NCBI GenBank assembly: GCA_903873805.1 | Contig: CAIQQB010000015.1 | Span: forward strand, 1 to 64,000 | Length of the DNA: 64,000 nt | Direction of reading: 5' to 3' | Origin: an uncultured Opitutia bacterium | GTDB taxonomy: Bacteria > Verrucomicrobiota > Verrucomicrobiia > Opitutales > Opitutaceae | In this document: positions 1 to 8,587 of the stretch, one piece after another | How positions within the stretch are numbered: position 1 is the first letter of the stretch | How the letters are laid out: every line of letters begins with the position of its first letter | Made by a program: the position numbers and the translations under genes | The notes under the pieces: generated by a model | The model's database searches: none | Told to the model about the DNA's origin: nothing | The model's input: only the letters and a program-made list of their open reading frames with translations

Positions 1-16
1 TCCATTACCACCCCAA

Positions 17-508
17 ATGAACCACCCCGCCGCCACCTCGCCCCTGGCAACGTCGCTCGACCCCCGCAATCCGCCCCTGTCTTCGCCGGTTTCAACGCCG
101 GCGAACGGCCCGGCCGGAGCGCCGGTCAACGCCACCTTCGCGGAGGCGTTCTGCGCCCGCCACGGCGTCGCGCGGAAAGATTACCTTTCCAACGTTTTCC
201 GCCGCGTCCTCTATCCGCATGCCGGGCTCCTGGCGCGGCTGATCCGGCTTCTGAATGCCGATTATTTTTCCCCGGATGACGAACTGGTCGAGGCTGCGGC
301 GCAGCTCAAAACCGTGCAGGATCTCCGGGATTTCAGCATGGACGTGAAAGAGTTCATCCACCACCCGACCAACCAGCGTCACGGAATTCTGCGTGGGCTG
401 CTGCACCTGCGGATCTCCGCCCAGCGGCTGCAGGTCCTGATCAAGGACACGCTGCCCCAGACGGAAAATCTCACGGATAACTCGGCCAGCCCCTGGAAGC
501 GGCCCTGA
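17..508 (+). CDS. hypothetical protein, 163 aa
   Basis: I do not recognise this protein. The first 45 residues are a low-complexity Pro/Ser/Ala tail without a convincing signal peptide. Residues 45-150 look like a compact, mainly helical cytoplasmic domain rich in charged and Leu/Arg residues, including LLARLIRLLN and FIHHPTNQRHGILRG. There is no membrane segment and no catalytic signature. The start is the first ATG of the frame and lies 16 bp from the window edge, so upstream context is missing. Third-position GC preference matches the neighbouring genes, which supports it as a real native gene. Confidence 0.6.
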   Translation: MNHPAATSPLATSLDPRNPPLSSPVSTPANGPAGAPVNATFAEAFCARHGVARKDYLSNVFRRVLYPHAGLLARLIRLLNADYFSPDDELVEAAAQLKTVQDLRDFSMDVKEFIHHPTNQRHGILRGLLHLRISAQRLQVLIKDTLPQTENLTDNSASPWKRP

Positions 509-616
509 GCGGGGCGTTTTTCCCAAGCCGAGCTCGCCTCAATCCGCCCGAAACGCCCCGACCCCGCCGGACAAATTTGGAGTTTCCTCCGCCCCGCGGG
601 TCCGCCAAGCTGGGGT

Positions 617-1300
617 ATGAAGCGTTACCTCCTCTGCCTTCCGCTCCTGCTCAGCATGGCGTTTGCCGCCGAACCGGCCACCCCGGCCGCCGCGCCGGCC
701 ACCCCCGCTCCCGCCGTCACCGACCAACCCCTGTTCAACGGCAAAGATTTCACCGCCTGGGAGATGGTCACATCCCCCGCCACCGACATCGCCACCGTCT
801 GCCACTACACGGCGGATGGAGTGATTGCCTGCACCGGCAAACCGGTCGGCTTCTTGGTCAACGCCGCAATCCAGGAAAAAGACTACCGCCTGCACGTCGA
901 ATGGCGCTTCACGCAGAAGACTGGTACGCCCAACGGTGGCGTCCTCCTGCACATCAGCTCCGGCCCCAAGGACCGCCAGTGGCCGCTCAGCTTCCAAATT
1001 CAGACCAAGTTCAAGTCGGTCGGGGACGTGCTGCCGATGGCCGGCGGCCTCTGCGCCGAACTGCCCACTCCGCCCCAGACGACGCCCACCGTGCTGAAAC
1101 AGAAAGCCGACAGCGAAAAGCCCCTCGGCGAATGGAACGCCTGCGACATCGTCTGCCGCGGCGACACCATCGAGGTGACTGTCAACGGCGTGGCGCAGAA
1201 CAAGGTGACCAAGTGCGTCCCCCACACCGGCAAGATCGGCTTCCAGTTCGAGGGCTTCCCGTTCGAGCTGCGCAACGTCCGGTTCGCCCCGCTCAACTGA
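617..1300 (+). CDS. secreted DUF1080 (3-keto-disaccharide hydrolase fold) protein
   Basis: The 227-aa protein starts with a signal peptide (MKRYLLCLPLLLSMAFAAE) and an Ala/Pro linker. The family hallmark LFNGKDFTAWEM follows at about residue 40, then a single concanavalin-like beta-sandwich domain (EWRFTQKTGTPNGGVLLH; WNACDIVCRGDTIEVTVNG; GKIGFQFEGFPFELRNVRF). Such proteins are abundant in Verrucomicrobiota and Planctomycetota. Some hydrolyse 3-keto-glycosides, but the substrate here cannot be read from sequence. It is probably periplasmic. It sits alone on the + strand upstream of clpP. Confidence 0.85.
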   Translation: MKRYLLCLPLLLSMAFAAEPATPAAAPATPAPAVTDQPLFNGKDFTAWEMVTSPATDIATVCHYTADGVIACTGKPVGFLVNAAIQEKDYRLHVEWRFTQKTGTPNGGVLLHISSGPKDRQWPLSFQIQTKFKSVGDVLPMAGGLCAELPTPPQTTPTVLKQKADSEKPLGEWNACDIVCRGDTIEVTVNGVAQNKVTKCVPHTGKIGFQFEGFPFELRNVRFAPLN

Positions 1301-1469
1301 GCCGCCAGCGGTCGGGTTGCTCCGCCCCCCGGCCGGAACAAATCGCGCCGGCAGTTTTCTACCGAACGCGCGACGAAGGGTCAGGCCCACGGCGATCCCG
1401 GTCCCCGCAACCAATGGACCCTGCCTGCGCCCTTGCCAAATCCGCCGGGCGCGTCCACGTTTCCCACCC

Positions 1470-2123
1470 ATGCATTTCGACCACCTTACGCCCACCCGCC
1501 CCGCCCCGGTTCCGCGCTTCGATGACGAGGATGATGACGACGAGCAGAGCGATGCCGCGGTGAAAAAAAACGGCGCGCCGGTGGCGATGCTCATCCAGAA
1601 AAAGTTTCTCTCCCAGCGGAAGATTTTCCTCTGGGGACCCGTGACGGATGAATCCGCCAAGGACATCACCGAGAAGCTGCTCTACCTCGAGGCCACCGGC
1701 CCGGGGAAGGAGATCACCTTTTACATGAACACTCCGGGCGGGTCCGTCACCGCCGGCATGGCCGTGTTTGACACGATGCGGATCATCACCTCGCCGATCA
1801 CGGTCGTGGTCACCGGCATGGCTGCCTCGATGGGCTCGATCCTGCTTAGCGCCGCCAAAAAGGGCCGGCGGCTGCTCTACCCCCATGCCCGGGTTCTCAT
1901 CCACCAGCCGCTCATCTCCGGCCATTTCATCGGACCGGCGACCGACATCAACATCCAGGCCCAGGAGATGGAAAAACTGCGGGCCGAGTTGAACGAAATC
2001 CTCGCCCAAGCCTCGGGTCAGCCGTACGAACGCATCAACAAGGACACGGACCGCGACTTTTACCTCAACGCCAAGGAGGCCATCGCCTACGGCCTGGCCG
2101 ACCGCATCGTCGACCAGATCTAG
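1470..2123 (+). CDS. clpP: ATP-dependent Clp protease proteolytic subunit ClpP
   Basis: ClpP is the serine peptidase barrel that degrades proteins unfolded by ClpX, ClpA or ClpC partners in the cytoplasm. The 217-aa product carries the catalytic triad Ser120 (GMAASMGS), His145 (RVLIHQP) and Asp196 (DTDRDFYLNAKEA), plus the family motif MNTPGGSVTAG. The ATG at 1470 was preferred over an upstream in-frame start at 1317 because the extension reads like spacer DNA. An acidic run (FDDEDDDDEQSD) precedes the usual N-terminal loop, so this is a somewhat divergent ClpP and may be one of several paralogues. A candidate ClpC partner lies at 48838-51354. Confidence 0.93.
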   Translation: MHFDHLTPTRPAPVPRFDDEDDDDEQSDAAVKKNGAPVAMLIQKKFLSQRKIFLWGPVTDESAKDITEKLLYLEATGPGKEITFYMNTPGGSVTAGMAVFDTMRIITSPITVVVTGMAASMGSILLSAAKKGRRLLYPHARVLIHQPLISGHFIGPATDINIQAQEMEKLRAELNEILAQASGQPYERINKDTDRDFYLNAKEAIAYGLADRIVDQI

Positions 2124-2155
2124 CGCTCAGTTCCCCGGCCCGGCCCACTTCGCCG

Positions 2156-3802
2156 TCACTTGCCGGGCCGCGCCGAATCCAACACCTCCAGATCCGCCTC
2201 CCAATGGCTGATCAGCCGGAGGTCCTTGGCCGACCGGGCCGTCGCCAGCCCGAGCGGAAGCCAAACCACCCGGTCTTCCCGCGTCAGCCGGGAGCGGTCC
2301 AACAGTTTATCCCACACCTCCAGAGCGGCCTTCTGCTCGCCCAAGGCCTCCAGCTGCCGCGCCCCCGCCACCGCCAGCGGAGCCTCGGCCGCGGTGAAGG
2401 CACCCGGATTCAGCAGCTCTTCCAGGCTTTGCCTCGCCCCCGCTCGGTCGCCGGTGGCCGCCTCGAGCTCCGCCAGGGTCAGCGCCACGGGCAGGCTGGC
2501 CCCGGTCTGTTGGGCCTCCCGCCCGAGGCGAATGGCCTCGGCGCCCTGACCCGCGGCTGTCAGCAGCCGCATTTGCCGCACCAGGACATAGGCTCGTGAC
2601 TCCGCGGGCAACGCCGCCCGGTTGCGCCACTGATCCTCGATTGGCACCCGGAAAGGCCGGTAGAGCGGATCGCCCACGACCACCGTCATCCAGCTGTAAA
2701 CCGGTTGGGCGTAGGCGGCCGCGTCACCCAGGGACCAGCCGCGACTCAGCGCCTCCACCAGCAGTTGGGGTTGCAGGGTGAACTGGAGGTAGGGCTCGTT
2801 GACGTTGCCAAAGGTGGCCGTGACCCCGCGCGCTATGAGCGGACCCACCCAGCCCGCAGTTGCCGAATGCAGGGTCCAGGCGGAATAACTGTAGATGTGC
2901 AGCGCAATCGCCCCGGGCGGAAAGCGGAAGCCCTCCCGTTTGAACGGCCCGTTGAGGTCGCCAATGTACCAGCCGAAATAGACCGCGGGAGCGTCAAAGC
3001 GCGCCTCCGCCGTCATGGTTTCCGGCTTGTGGTCCGTGTCGGTCTCGAAGCCCAGGGCCTCCAGCTTCTTGCCCGCCTCCGCCAGCCAGCCGTCTCCCTG
3101 CGGATGCGGCCCGCCCAGATCGATGTAGGCGCGGCCGATCAATCCGGTGCTTTCCGCCGCCATCGCCTGGTCCACGAGCCGCCGGGCATCCGCCCCGGTC
3201 GGACCGTCCAGGCGGCTGACCTTCACCACCTGGCCCTCGGTGAGCCGCATCGGCGAGGCGTTGTGAAACAGCGGATTGGACACAAAGCCCGTCAGCGGAA
3301 ACCCGCTCTGGGCCAGCAGCGCGAGTTCCGAGTCCACCGCCGCCCCGTTGGTGCGGAGGGCCTGGTTGAGGAGCGGCGGATGCAGGTCCACCGGCTGCGC
3401 CGGGTCGTGTTCGATCCGCAGCGGCACCCCCCGGCAGATGACCAGGTAGGAGATCCGGTGGCCCAGCATGACGTAACGCTTCCGCCCCAGCGCGTCCGAT
3501 TCATCGGTCGCGAGCCCGTCGATCCAGTGTCGTTTCACGAGTTCGTCCTGCAGCGGCTGGCCGAGGGTCGTCTGATATTCCGTGCGGGAAATGATTTCCT
3601 CCTTCGACAACGGGAACGCGATGATATTCTCGGCCGGCACGCCCCGGCGCTGCGCGTAATAACGGGCCAGCGCGACCGAATCGTCAGCCGCGCTGTTGGC
3701 GAGAATGATCACCCGCTGAGCCGGATCGTCCTCGGCTGCGCGCAGGCCGCTGACGGCTGGCAAGACGAACGCGAGCAGTGCGATCAGGGTGCGGGAATGC
3801 AT
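2156..3802 (-). CDS. TIGR03790 family secreted protein
   Basis: The 548-aa product has a signal peptide (MHSRTLIALLAFVLPAVSGLRA). A domain follows that matches the uncharacterised TIGR03790 family, including VIILANSAADDSVALARYY, RRGVPAENIIAFPL and YLVICRGVPLRI. The C-terminal 150 residues are Ala/Leu-rich and TPR-like (LAELEAATGDRAGARQSLEELL) and may be a protein-interaction extension. The function of the family is unknown. The ATG at 3802 was chosen because it starts directly at the signal peptide. It is transcribed divergently from the nuclease gene at 3897, leaving about 94 bp for two promoters. Confidence 0.75.
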   Translation of the reverse strand: MHSRTLIALLAFVLPAVSGLRAAEDDPAQRVIILANSAADDSVALARYYAQRRGVPAENIIAFPLSKEEIISRTEYQTTLGQPLQDELVKRHWIDGLATDESDALGRKRYVMLGHRISYLVICRGVPLRIEHDPAQPVDLHPPLLNQALRTNGAAVDSELALLAQSGFPLTGFVSNPLFHNASPMRLTEGQVVKVSRLDGPTGADARRLVDQAMAAESTGLIGRAYIDLGGPHPQGDGWLAEAGKKLEALGFETDTDHKPETMTAEARFDAPAVYFGWYIGDLNGPFKREGFRFPPGAIALHIYSYSAWTLHSATAGWVGPLIARGVTATFGNVNEPYLQFTLQPQLLVEALSRGWSLGDAAAYAQPVYSWMTVVVGDPLYRPFRVPIEDQWRNRAALPAESRAYVLVRQMRLLTAAGQGAEAIRLGREAQQTGASLPVALTLAELEAATGDRAGARQSLEELLNPGAFTAAEAPLAVAGARQLEALGEQKAALEVWDKLLDRSRLTREDRVVWLPLGLATARSAKDLRLISHWEADLEVLDSARPGK

Positions 3803-3896
3803 GGTGACGGGGCAAGCATGGGAGCTCCGACCCCGGTGGCGAGTCGCGGTTGCATCTTTTCGCCATTGGGCCACGCTCGGCACCGGACCTCCCCCC

Positions 3897-4925
3897 ATGA
3901 AATGTGTCCTGCCGCTCCTCGCCGCCCTGACCCTGACCGCCCCAGGCCTTCACGCCTGGGACTACGCCGGGCACCGCATCGTCAACCAGCTCGCGCTGGC
4001 CGGACTGCCGGCGGAGTTTCCCGCCTTCGTGCACGCGCCCGAGGCGGCCGAGCGGATCGCGTTCCTGTCCGGCGAGCCCGACCGCTGGCGCAGCGTGCCC
4101 GACCTCCCACTCCGGCAATCCGGCAACCTGGACCACTATCTCGACCTCGAGCAGCTCGCCGCCGCCGGGATGAAGCCCGACGCCCTCAGCCCGCTGCGCT
4201 TGGAATTCGCCGCCCAGTTCGCCGCTGCCCGCCTCGCGCACCCGGAACAGTTTCCGTCCTTCGATCCCGCCAAGGACACCGACCACACCCGGGAATGGCC
4301 GGGCTTTCTGCCCTGGGCCATCGCTGAATCCTACGCCCGGTTGAAGTCCGCCTTCGCGTACCTGAAGGCTTTCGAGGAGAACGGCACCCCGGCGGAGGTC
4401 GCCAACGCCCGCGCCGACGTCATCTACTACATGGGGGTGATGGGCCACTATGTCGGCGACGGGGCGCAGCCGCTGCACACCACGATCCACAACAACGGCT
4501 GGGAGGGTGACAACCCGCACGGCTACACGACGTGGAAGGGCTTTCACGCCTGGATTGACGGCGGCTTCATCGCGCGGGCTGGCATCAATTATCCGGCGCT
4601 GGCCAATCGCGCCCGGCCCGCCCGCTGGCTCGCGGGCCCGCCCGTCCCCGACCAGCGCGACCCGCTTTTCGACTCCGTGATGAAATACCTCGTGGCCCAG
4701 CACGCCCGCGTCGAGCCGCTCTACCAGCTCGATCTGGCGCACAAGATCGGCGCCAACACCACCGACCTCACCGAGGGCCGCGCCTTCATCGAGGAACAGC
4801 TCCTGCGCGGCGGGGAAATGCTCGCCAGCGTGTGGGTCACCGCCTGGCGCAACGCCCCCGTCGACGTCTATCTCCGCGCCCAGCTGCTCAAGCGGAAGGC
4901 CGACGCCGCGGCCGTCGCGCCTTAA
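3897..4925 (+). CDS. S1/P1-type zinc nuclease, secreted
   Basis: The 342-aa product belongs to the S1/P1 family, which degrades single-stranded nucleic acids outside the cytoplasm using three zinc ions. A signal peptide (MKCVLPLLAALTLTAPGLHA) is followed immediately by Trp. That is characteristic, because the mature N-terminal Trp itself ligates zinc in this family. Further ligands are visible in DYAGHRIVNQ, NLDHYLDLE, MGHYVGDGAQPLHTT and NNGWEGDNPHG. The ATG at 3897 was chosen because only it gives this arrangement. It is divergent from the TIGR03790-type gene. Confidence 0.85.
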   Translation: MKCVLPLLAALTLTAPGLHAWDYAGHRIVNQLALAGLPAEFPAFVHAPEAAERIAFLSGEPDRWRSVPDLPLRQSGNLDHYLDLEQLAAAGMKPDALSPLRLEFAAQFAAARLAHPEQFPSFDPAKDTDHTREWPGFLPWAIAESYARLKSAFAYLKAFEENGTPAEVANARADVIYYMGVMGHYVGDGAQPLHTTIHNNGWEGDNPHGYTTWKGFHAWIDGGFIARAGINYPALANRARPARWLAGPPVPDQRDPLFDSVMKYLVAQHARVEPLYQLDLAHKIGANTTDLTEGRAFIEEQLLRGGEMLASVWVTAWRNAPVDVYLRAQLLKRKADAAAVAP

Positions 4926-5020
4926 TTTCATTTGCAGAGCGGCGGTAGCGAGTGGAGCGACCGATTCTCCCGCCAAGCGAGCGGTGGCTCGGCGCCCTCG
5001 TTGGCTTGATGCTCTCCCAT

Positions 5021-5094
5021 TGTAGGGCCTCATCTCGCGTGAGGCCTTGCGGTTTCCGCTTTCAATCAGGCTCGCCACGAGGTCGAGCCCTACA
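5021..5094. repeat. GTAG-ended palindromic repeat (intergenic)
   Basis: The 74-bp element begins TGTAGGGC and ends GCCCTACA, an exact inverted match. Inside are a hairpin GGCCTC/GAGGCC around ATCTCGCGT and a second short inverted repeat around GAGGTCGAGCC. It lies between the convergent nuclease and EamA genes. It belongs to the same loose family as the elements at 17656, 18280, 38295 and 62811. Confidence 0.7.
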
Positions 5095-5118
5095 CGCAGA
5101 TAACGAAGGCCCAACGCC

Positions 5119-5538
5119 TCATTTCCACGCCAGCACCACCGCCCCGGCCGTGATTAGCGCTCCGCCCACCCCGGTCTTCCACGTCAGCGGTTCGCCGAGG
5201 AAACAAGCGGCGAATCCCAGGACAAAGACGACGCTCAGCTTGTCCACCGGTGCGACCTTCGAAGCCGGCCCGAGCTGCAGCGCGCGGAAATAGCACAGCC
5301 AGGACAGGCCGGTCGCGAGGCCGGAGAGAGTAAGGAACAGCCAAGTGCGGCGCGACAGCCCCGGCAGTGAACCGGCCGTCCGCGTCGCCAGCACCACGCC
5401 CCAGGCAAACACCAGCACCACGGTCGTGCGGATCGCAGTGGCGAGGTTGGAGTCCACCTTTTCCACCCCGAGCTTGGCGAGCACGGCCGTCGCGCCCGCG
5501 AAACCCGCCGAAAGCAGCGCCCAGTAAAACCAGTTCAT
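5119..5538 (-). CDS. EamA/DMT-type small membrane transporter
   Basis: The product is 139 aa with about four to five hydrophobic segments and a single EamA repeat (FYWALLSAGFAGATAVLAK; GLSWLCYFRALQLGPASKV; FAACFLGEPLTWKTGVGGAL). Single-repeat proteins of this size are a known subgroup of the drug/metabolite transporter superfamily and probably work as dimers. The substrate is unknown. The ATG at 5538 puts the first membrane helix at the N-terminus. It lies 58 bp downstream of the DUF190 gene on the same strand, so it may share the fluoride-controlled transcript. Confidence 0.8.
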   Translation of the reverse strand: MNWFYWALLSAGFAGATAVLAKLGVEKVDSNLATAIRTTVVLVFAWGVVLATRTAGSLPGLSRRTWLFLTLSGLATGLSWLCYFRALQLGPASKVAPVDKLSVVFVLGFAACFLGEPLTWKTGVGGALITAGAVVLAWK

Positions 5539-5596
5539 TCCCTCCAGCCAAGGCTCTGGCGCGCCAGAGGGCAAGCCGGCAGGGGGACCGGTCTGC

Positions 5597-5947
5597 TCAC
5601 GCCGCCGGGGCCGTCTCCGGGCTCCGATAGTGCAGCACCCTTACCGATTCAAGCGTCACCAGCCCGCCGCCGATCATGCCATCCAGCTCCGGCAGAAACG
5701 CGTTGATCTTCTCCTCGGTGTCCACGATCTCGATCACGATCGGCAGGTCGACCGAAAGGCGCAGGATCTTGGCGGTGTGCAGCCGGCTCGAACGGCCGAA
5801 GCCCATCGCACCGCGCAGCACGGTGGCCCCGGCGAGATGCCGTTCGCGGGCCTTCAGCACGATCGCTTCGTGCAACGGCTGGTGCTGGTGGCGGTCGGAT
5901 TCGCCGATGAAGATGCGAAGCAGGATGCAGTCGTGGGGGAGTTCCAT
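5597..5947 (-). CDS. DUF190 protein, associated with fluoride exporter
   Basis: This 116-aa cytoplasmic protein of the DUF190 family (CILLRIFIGESDRHQHQPL; LRGAMGFGRSS; VIEIVDTEEKINAFLPEL) has the PII-like size and fold expected of the family. DUF190 genes are frequently located beside crcB, and here it starts 2 bp after the crcB stop codon. That strongly suggests translational coupling and a role in fluoride resistance or its regulation. The ATG at 5947 was chosen because it matches the family N-terminus and the spacing to crcB. Confidence 0.85.
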   Translation of the reverse strand: MELPHDCILLRIFIGESDRHQHQPLHEAIVLKARERHLAGATVLRGAMGFGRSSRLHTAKILRLSVDLPIVIEIVDTEEKINAFLPELDGMIGGGLVTLESVRVLHYRSPETAPAA

Positions 5948-5949
5948 GG

Positions 5950-6348
5950 TCAGGGGCCTTTCAGGGAGTTGAGCGCGGTCGCGGCGACATGGCCGAGCCA
6001 GACGGCGACGAGACAGAGGGTGACGGAGCCGAGAACGTTGCCGCCCGCCCGGGCCCATTCGCCCCCGCGGGCGAGCGTCAGGGTCTGCAGGCTGAAGGAC
6101 GAAAAGGTTGTAAACCCGCCACACACCCCCGTCATGAAGAACTGCCGCCATTCGGTCGGCACAAAGGCGCGCCCCTCCGGCCCGGTGAGCGTGAAGAAGA
6201 ACCCGATCGCGAACGAGCCGGTGACGTTGATGATGAGCGTGCCCCAGGGGAAAGCCTCCCCCCAGTGCTGGGCCACCAAGCCCGACAAGGCGAAACGGGC
6301 CACGCTGCCGAGCGCGCCGCCGATGGCGATAAGGAGATAGATAAACAT
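5950..6348 (-). CDS. crcB: fluoride-specific ion channel/exporter CrcB (FluC)
   Basis: The 132-aa, four-helix membrane protein is of the Fluc/CrcB family, a dual-topology dimeric channel that exports fluoride. The diagnostic motifs are present: GGALGSVARF near the N-terminus, the pore Asn in INVTGSF, and GGFTTFSSFS in helix 3 with the Phe-box residues and the Na+-binding break. It is the first gene after a fluoride riboswitch at 6375-6444 and is followed by a DUF190 gene, which fits a fluoride-induced operon. Confidence 0.95.
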   Translation of the reverse strand: MFIYLLIAIGGALGSVARFALSGLVAQHWGEAFPWGTLIINVTGSFAIGFFFTLTGPEGRAFVPTEWRQFFMTGVCGGFTTFSSFSLQTLTLARGGEWARAGGNVLGSVTLCLVAVWLGHVAATALNSLKGP

Positions 6349-6374
6349 GGTGAATCCTGAGTTTGGTCAGACTT

Positions 6375-6444
6375 CAGGAGTCATCAGCACCGGCGCGCAA
6401 GCCGGGCGGTTTTCCCGGGTGAGGGGAGGGCAAACTCCATTGCC
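6375..6444 (-). promoter_or_regulatory. fluoride riboswitch (crcB motif) leader
   Basis: Read on the minus strand, the crcB leader shows the conserved fluoride aptamer. The 5' part is GGCAATGGAGTTTGCC (6429-6444), followed by the AAACCGCC block, a GC-rich helix (CCGGCTTGCGCGCCGG), and the 3' signature GCTGATGACTCCTG (6375-6388). The pseudoknot between GGAGT of the first hairpin and ACTCC of the last segment can be drawn. The aptamer ends 26 nt before the crcB start codon, so it probably controls translation initiation or early termination and turns crcB on when fluoride is bound. Confidence 0.93.
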
Positions 6445-6497
6445 GACACCAGCCAAACGGCGGGTCGGCCCGATTGTCAAGCGCACGCCGTGGCTGG

Positions 6498-7685
6498 TCA
6501 CTTTCTGGTTCCGGCAAGCTGCGCAAGGTAGGCGGCGACTCCGCTGGCGATGCCCTCGGCGATTTTCTGCCGGTAGGCCGGGGTGGCAATCTTGCGCCCC
6601 TCGGTGTCGCTGGAGATATAGCCCGACTCGATGAGCACGGAGGGACAATTCTCCAGCCGCAGCACTTCAAACCGGGCGTGTTTCAGCCCGCGGTCCATGG
6701 AGCCCAGCTCCGACGTCAGCCGCCGGTGAATCGCATAGCCCAACACCGCATTCAGGGGATCCACCCGGTTCCCGGGATAGGCGGTCGGGATCATCGCCTT
6801 GTCCTTCTCCGCCTGCGTCGAAGCCTGCGACTGCGGCGTCATGATGAAGGTCTCCGTGCCGTGCACGGCCGGCGGGGCGGCATTGAAATGGACGCTGATG
6901 AACAGGTCCGCACCCACCCGACCCGCCAGCTCCGCCCGCATGGACAAGTCGGTCGGCTTGTCGGTCGAAAGCTCATGGTCGCTGGTGCGGGTGAGGACCA
7001 CCTTGAAGCCCCGCGCCTCCAGCAGCGTCCGGAGGCGCAGCACCACGTCGAGCGCACAAGTCTTCTCGTTGACATTGAGTGCGGCATTCTGCGCGCCGGG
7101 GTCGATACCCCCGTGGCCGGCATCGAGCACGATGGTGTGCACTGGGGGAGTGAACGCGGCAAAGCGCCCGGGCTGCACCAGGGGCGCGAAGAGGTGCTCG
7201 GCGTCAATTTTGCTGATGAACAGCGCCGACCCGCGCATCACCACCGGCTCGCCCAGAAAAACGATCAGGCCGTTGACCAGGGCGTCGTGCTGGTCGGCAT
7301 CGAGCTCGATGACGTTGGCGCCATCCTGCACCCGCAACCGGTGACCGGACTGGAGCTCCGTGGCCTTGAGGCCGTAGCGGGCAAAGAAAACCCGCGCGTC
7401 GGTGTAGTCGATGCCGCCAATGCGCTGAGTGGCCGTCGCGGGCAGCGGGGGCAAACCGGGGAGGCGGTCGGGCGACGGTGCCGGCGGCACGGGCACCGAA
7501 GGCCGCATGCCGGAACGGACCGGACCGGCGGACGGTGACGGGACCGTCGGCGCCGCCGACGGCGGGTTGGAGCAACCCCAGAAACTCAGGGCCGCCGCGA
7601 GCACGGCCACCTGGCACCCCCACCGACCTGGAATCACAGCCCGGGACACGGGCTCAGCCCTGGGCGGACGCGGCGTCCTCGTCAT
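6498..7685 (-). CDS. N-acetylmuramoyl-L-alanine amidase (Amidase_3), exported
   Basis: This zinc amidase cleaves the amide bond between peptide stem and glycan in peptidoglycan. The 395-aa product has an N-terminal hydrophobic segment ending in WGC (Cys38, possible but non-canonical lipobox) and a Pro-rich linker. A small N-terminal domain spans about residues 85-165. The Amidase_3 domain carries zinc ligands His191 (DAGHGGIDPGA), Glu207 and His266 (FISVHFNA), with catalytic Glu353 (LIESGYIS). The ATG at 7685 overlaps the infC 3' end by 32 bp. A GTG at 7649, just after the infC stop, is an equally plausible start. It lies downstream of infC on the same strand. Confidence 0.9.
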   Translation of the reverse strand: MTRTPRPPRAEPVSRAVIPGRWGCQVAVLAAALSFWGCSNPPSAAPTVPSPSAGPVRSGMRPSVPVPPAPSPDRLPGLPPLPATATQRIGGIDYTDARVFFARYGLKATELQSGHRLRVQDGANVIELDADQHDALVNGLIVFLGEPVVMRGSALFISKIDAEHLFAPLVQPGRFAAFTPPVHTIVLDAGHGGIDPGAQNAALNVNEKTCALDVVLRLRTLLEARGFKVVLTRTSDHELSTDKPTDLSMRAELAGRVGADLFISVHFNAAPPAVHGTETFIMTPQSQASTQAEKDKAMIPTAYPGNRVDPLNAVLGYAIHRRLTSELGSMDRGLKHARFEVLRLENCPSVLIESGYISSDTEGRKIATPAYRQKIAEGIASGVAAYLAQLAGTRK

Positions 7686-8325
7686 GGTCGGAACCGGTGT
7701 CGTCGATCGCCTGTTCGTCCGCCGCCATGGTATATTTGCGCTTCCGTTTGTTGATGGGGTGCGGCGTGAGCATGACGTTGATCTGTTTGCCCATCAGCTT
7801 GGGCGAGGAATCGGCGTGGCCCATGCCGTCGAGCTCGGCGAGCGCCTTGGTGATGATGTCGAAGCCCAGCTCGGTGTGGGCGAGCTCGCGGCCGCGGAAC
7901 TTGAGGCGGAGCTTCACCTTGTTGCCATGGTCGAGGAATTCCTCGGCGTGGCGGATCTTGGTCAGAAAATCATTCGGGGCGATGCGGGCGGTGAACTCGA
8001 TCTCCTTGATCCGGCTCGCGGTGGATTTCACGTGGGAGTGCTTCTTCGACTCCTCATAGACATACTTGCCAAAATCCATGATGCGGCACACCGGCGGATT
8101 TGCCGTGGCCGCCATTTCAACGAGGTCGAGGTTGAACTGCAGCGCGAGCGCGAGCGCCTTCTCGGTCTGCATGATGCCGAGCTGCTTGCCCTCGGGGGAA
8201 ATCACGCGAATCTCAGGGACCTTGATGCGCTGGTTGCGCTTGATATGCGCAAACGGGTCGTTGTTGCGACGCTGATAATAGCCGGAGCGGTTGCCGCCGC
8301 CGGCAGAGGGAAACGAATTAGCCAT
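7654..8325 (-). CDS. infC: translation initiation factor IF-3
   Basis: IF-3 binds the 30S subunit, prevents premature 50S joining and checks the start codon. The 223-aa product has an N-domain (RNQRIKVPEIRVISPEGKQL), the linker region and a C-domain (RIAPNDFLTKIRHAEEFLDHGNKVKL; KFRGRELAHTELG). Two extensions are unusual. A Gly/Ser/Arg-rich head of about 20 residues precedes the N-domain, and an acidic tail (TGSDHDEDAASAQG) follows the conserved end. The ATG at 8325 was chosen. No strong Shine-Dalgarno sequence is visible, which is common for infC. Confidence 0.95.
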   Translation of the reverse strand: MANSFPSAGGGNRSGYYQRRNNDPFAHIKRNQRIKVPEIRVISPEGKQLGIMQTEKALALALQFNLDLVEMAATANPPVCRIMDFGKYVYEESKKHSHVKSTASRIKEIEFTARIAPNDFLTKIRHAEEFLDHGNKVKLRLKFRGRELAHTELGFDIITKALAELDGMGHADSSPKLMGKQINVMLTPHPINKRKRKYTMAADEQAIDDTGSDHDEDAASAQG

Positions 8326-8467
8326 CAATAAGGTTTGCTTGCGTGGTGTTGGGTCGGCGGGGTTTCTCGCGGAACAGCCGGCATTTGACAACAACGAAGT
8401 GCAGGGGTGCTCACCCCACCCTGTTGGGCCGAGGCAGCATTCGCCTGGGCGTGTCCCGGCCGGTCCG

Positions 8468-8496
8468 AATGGGGCCGGGGCGCCCTCGCCCCGGTT
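8468..8496. repeat. 29-bp hairpin repeat, copy 1
   Basis: This copy is identical over 29 bp to 11423-11451. The core is a stem CCGGGGC/GCCCCGG around GCCCTC. It sits between the iscA-like gene and infC, outside any coding region. It resembles a REP-type extragenic palindrome. No T-run follows, so it is not a standard terminator. Confidence 0.65.
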
Positions 8497-8587
8497 TCAG
8501 CCCCGGATGTAAATCGCCCGGTATCCGCGAACACAGCAGCCTGAGTCGACGGGCGGGTTGGCGACGACTGCGATGGCCCGGCGCCCC

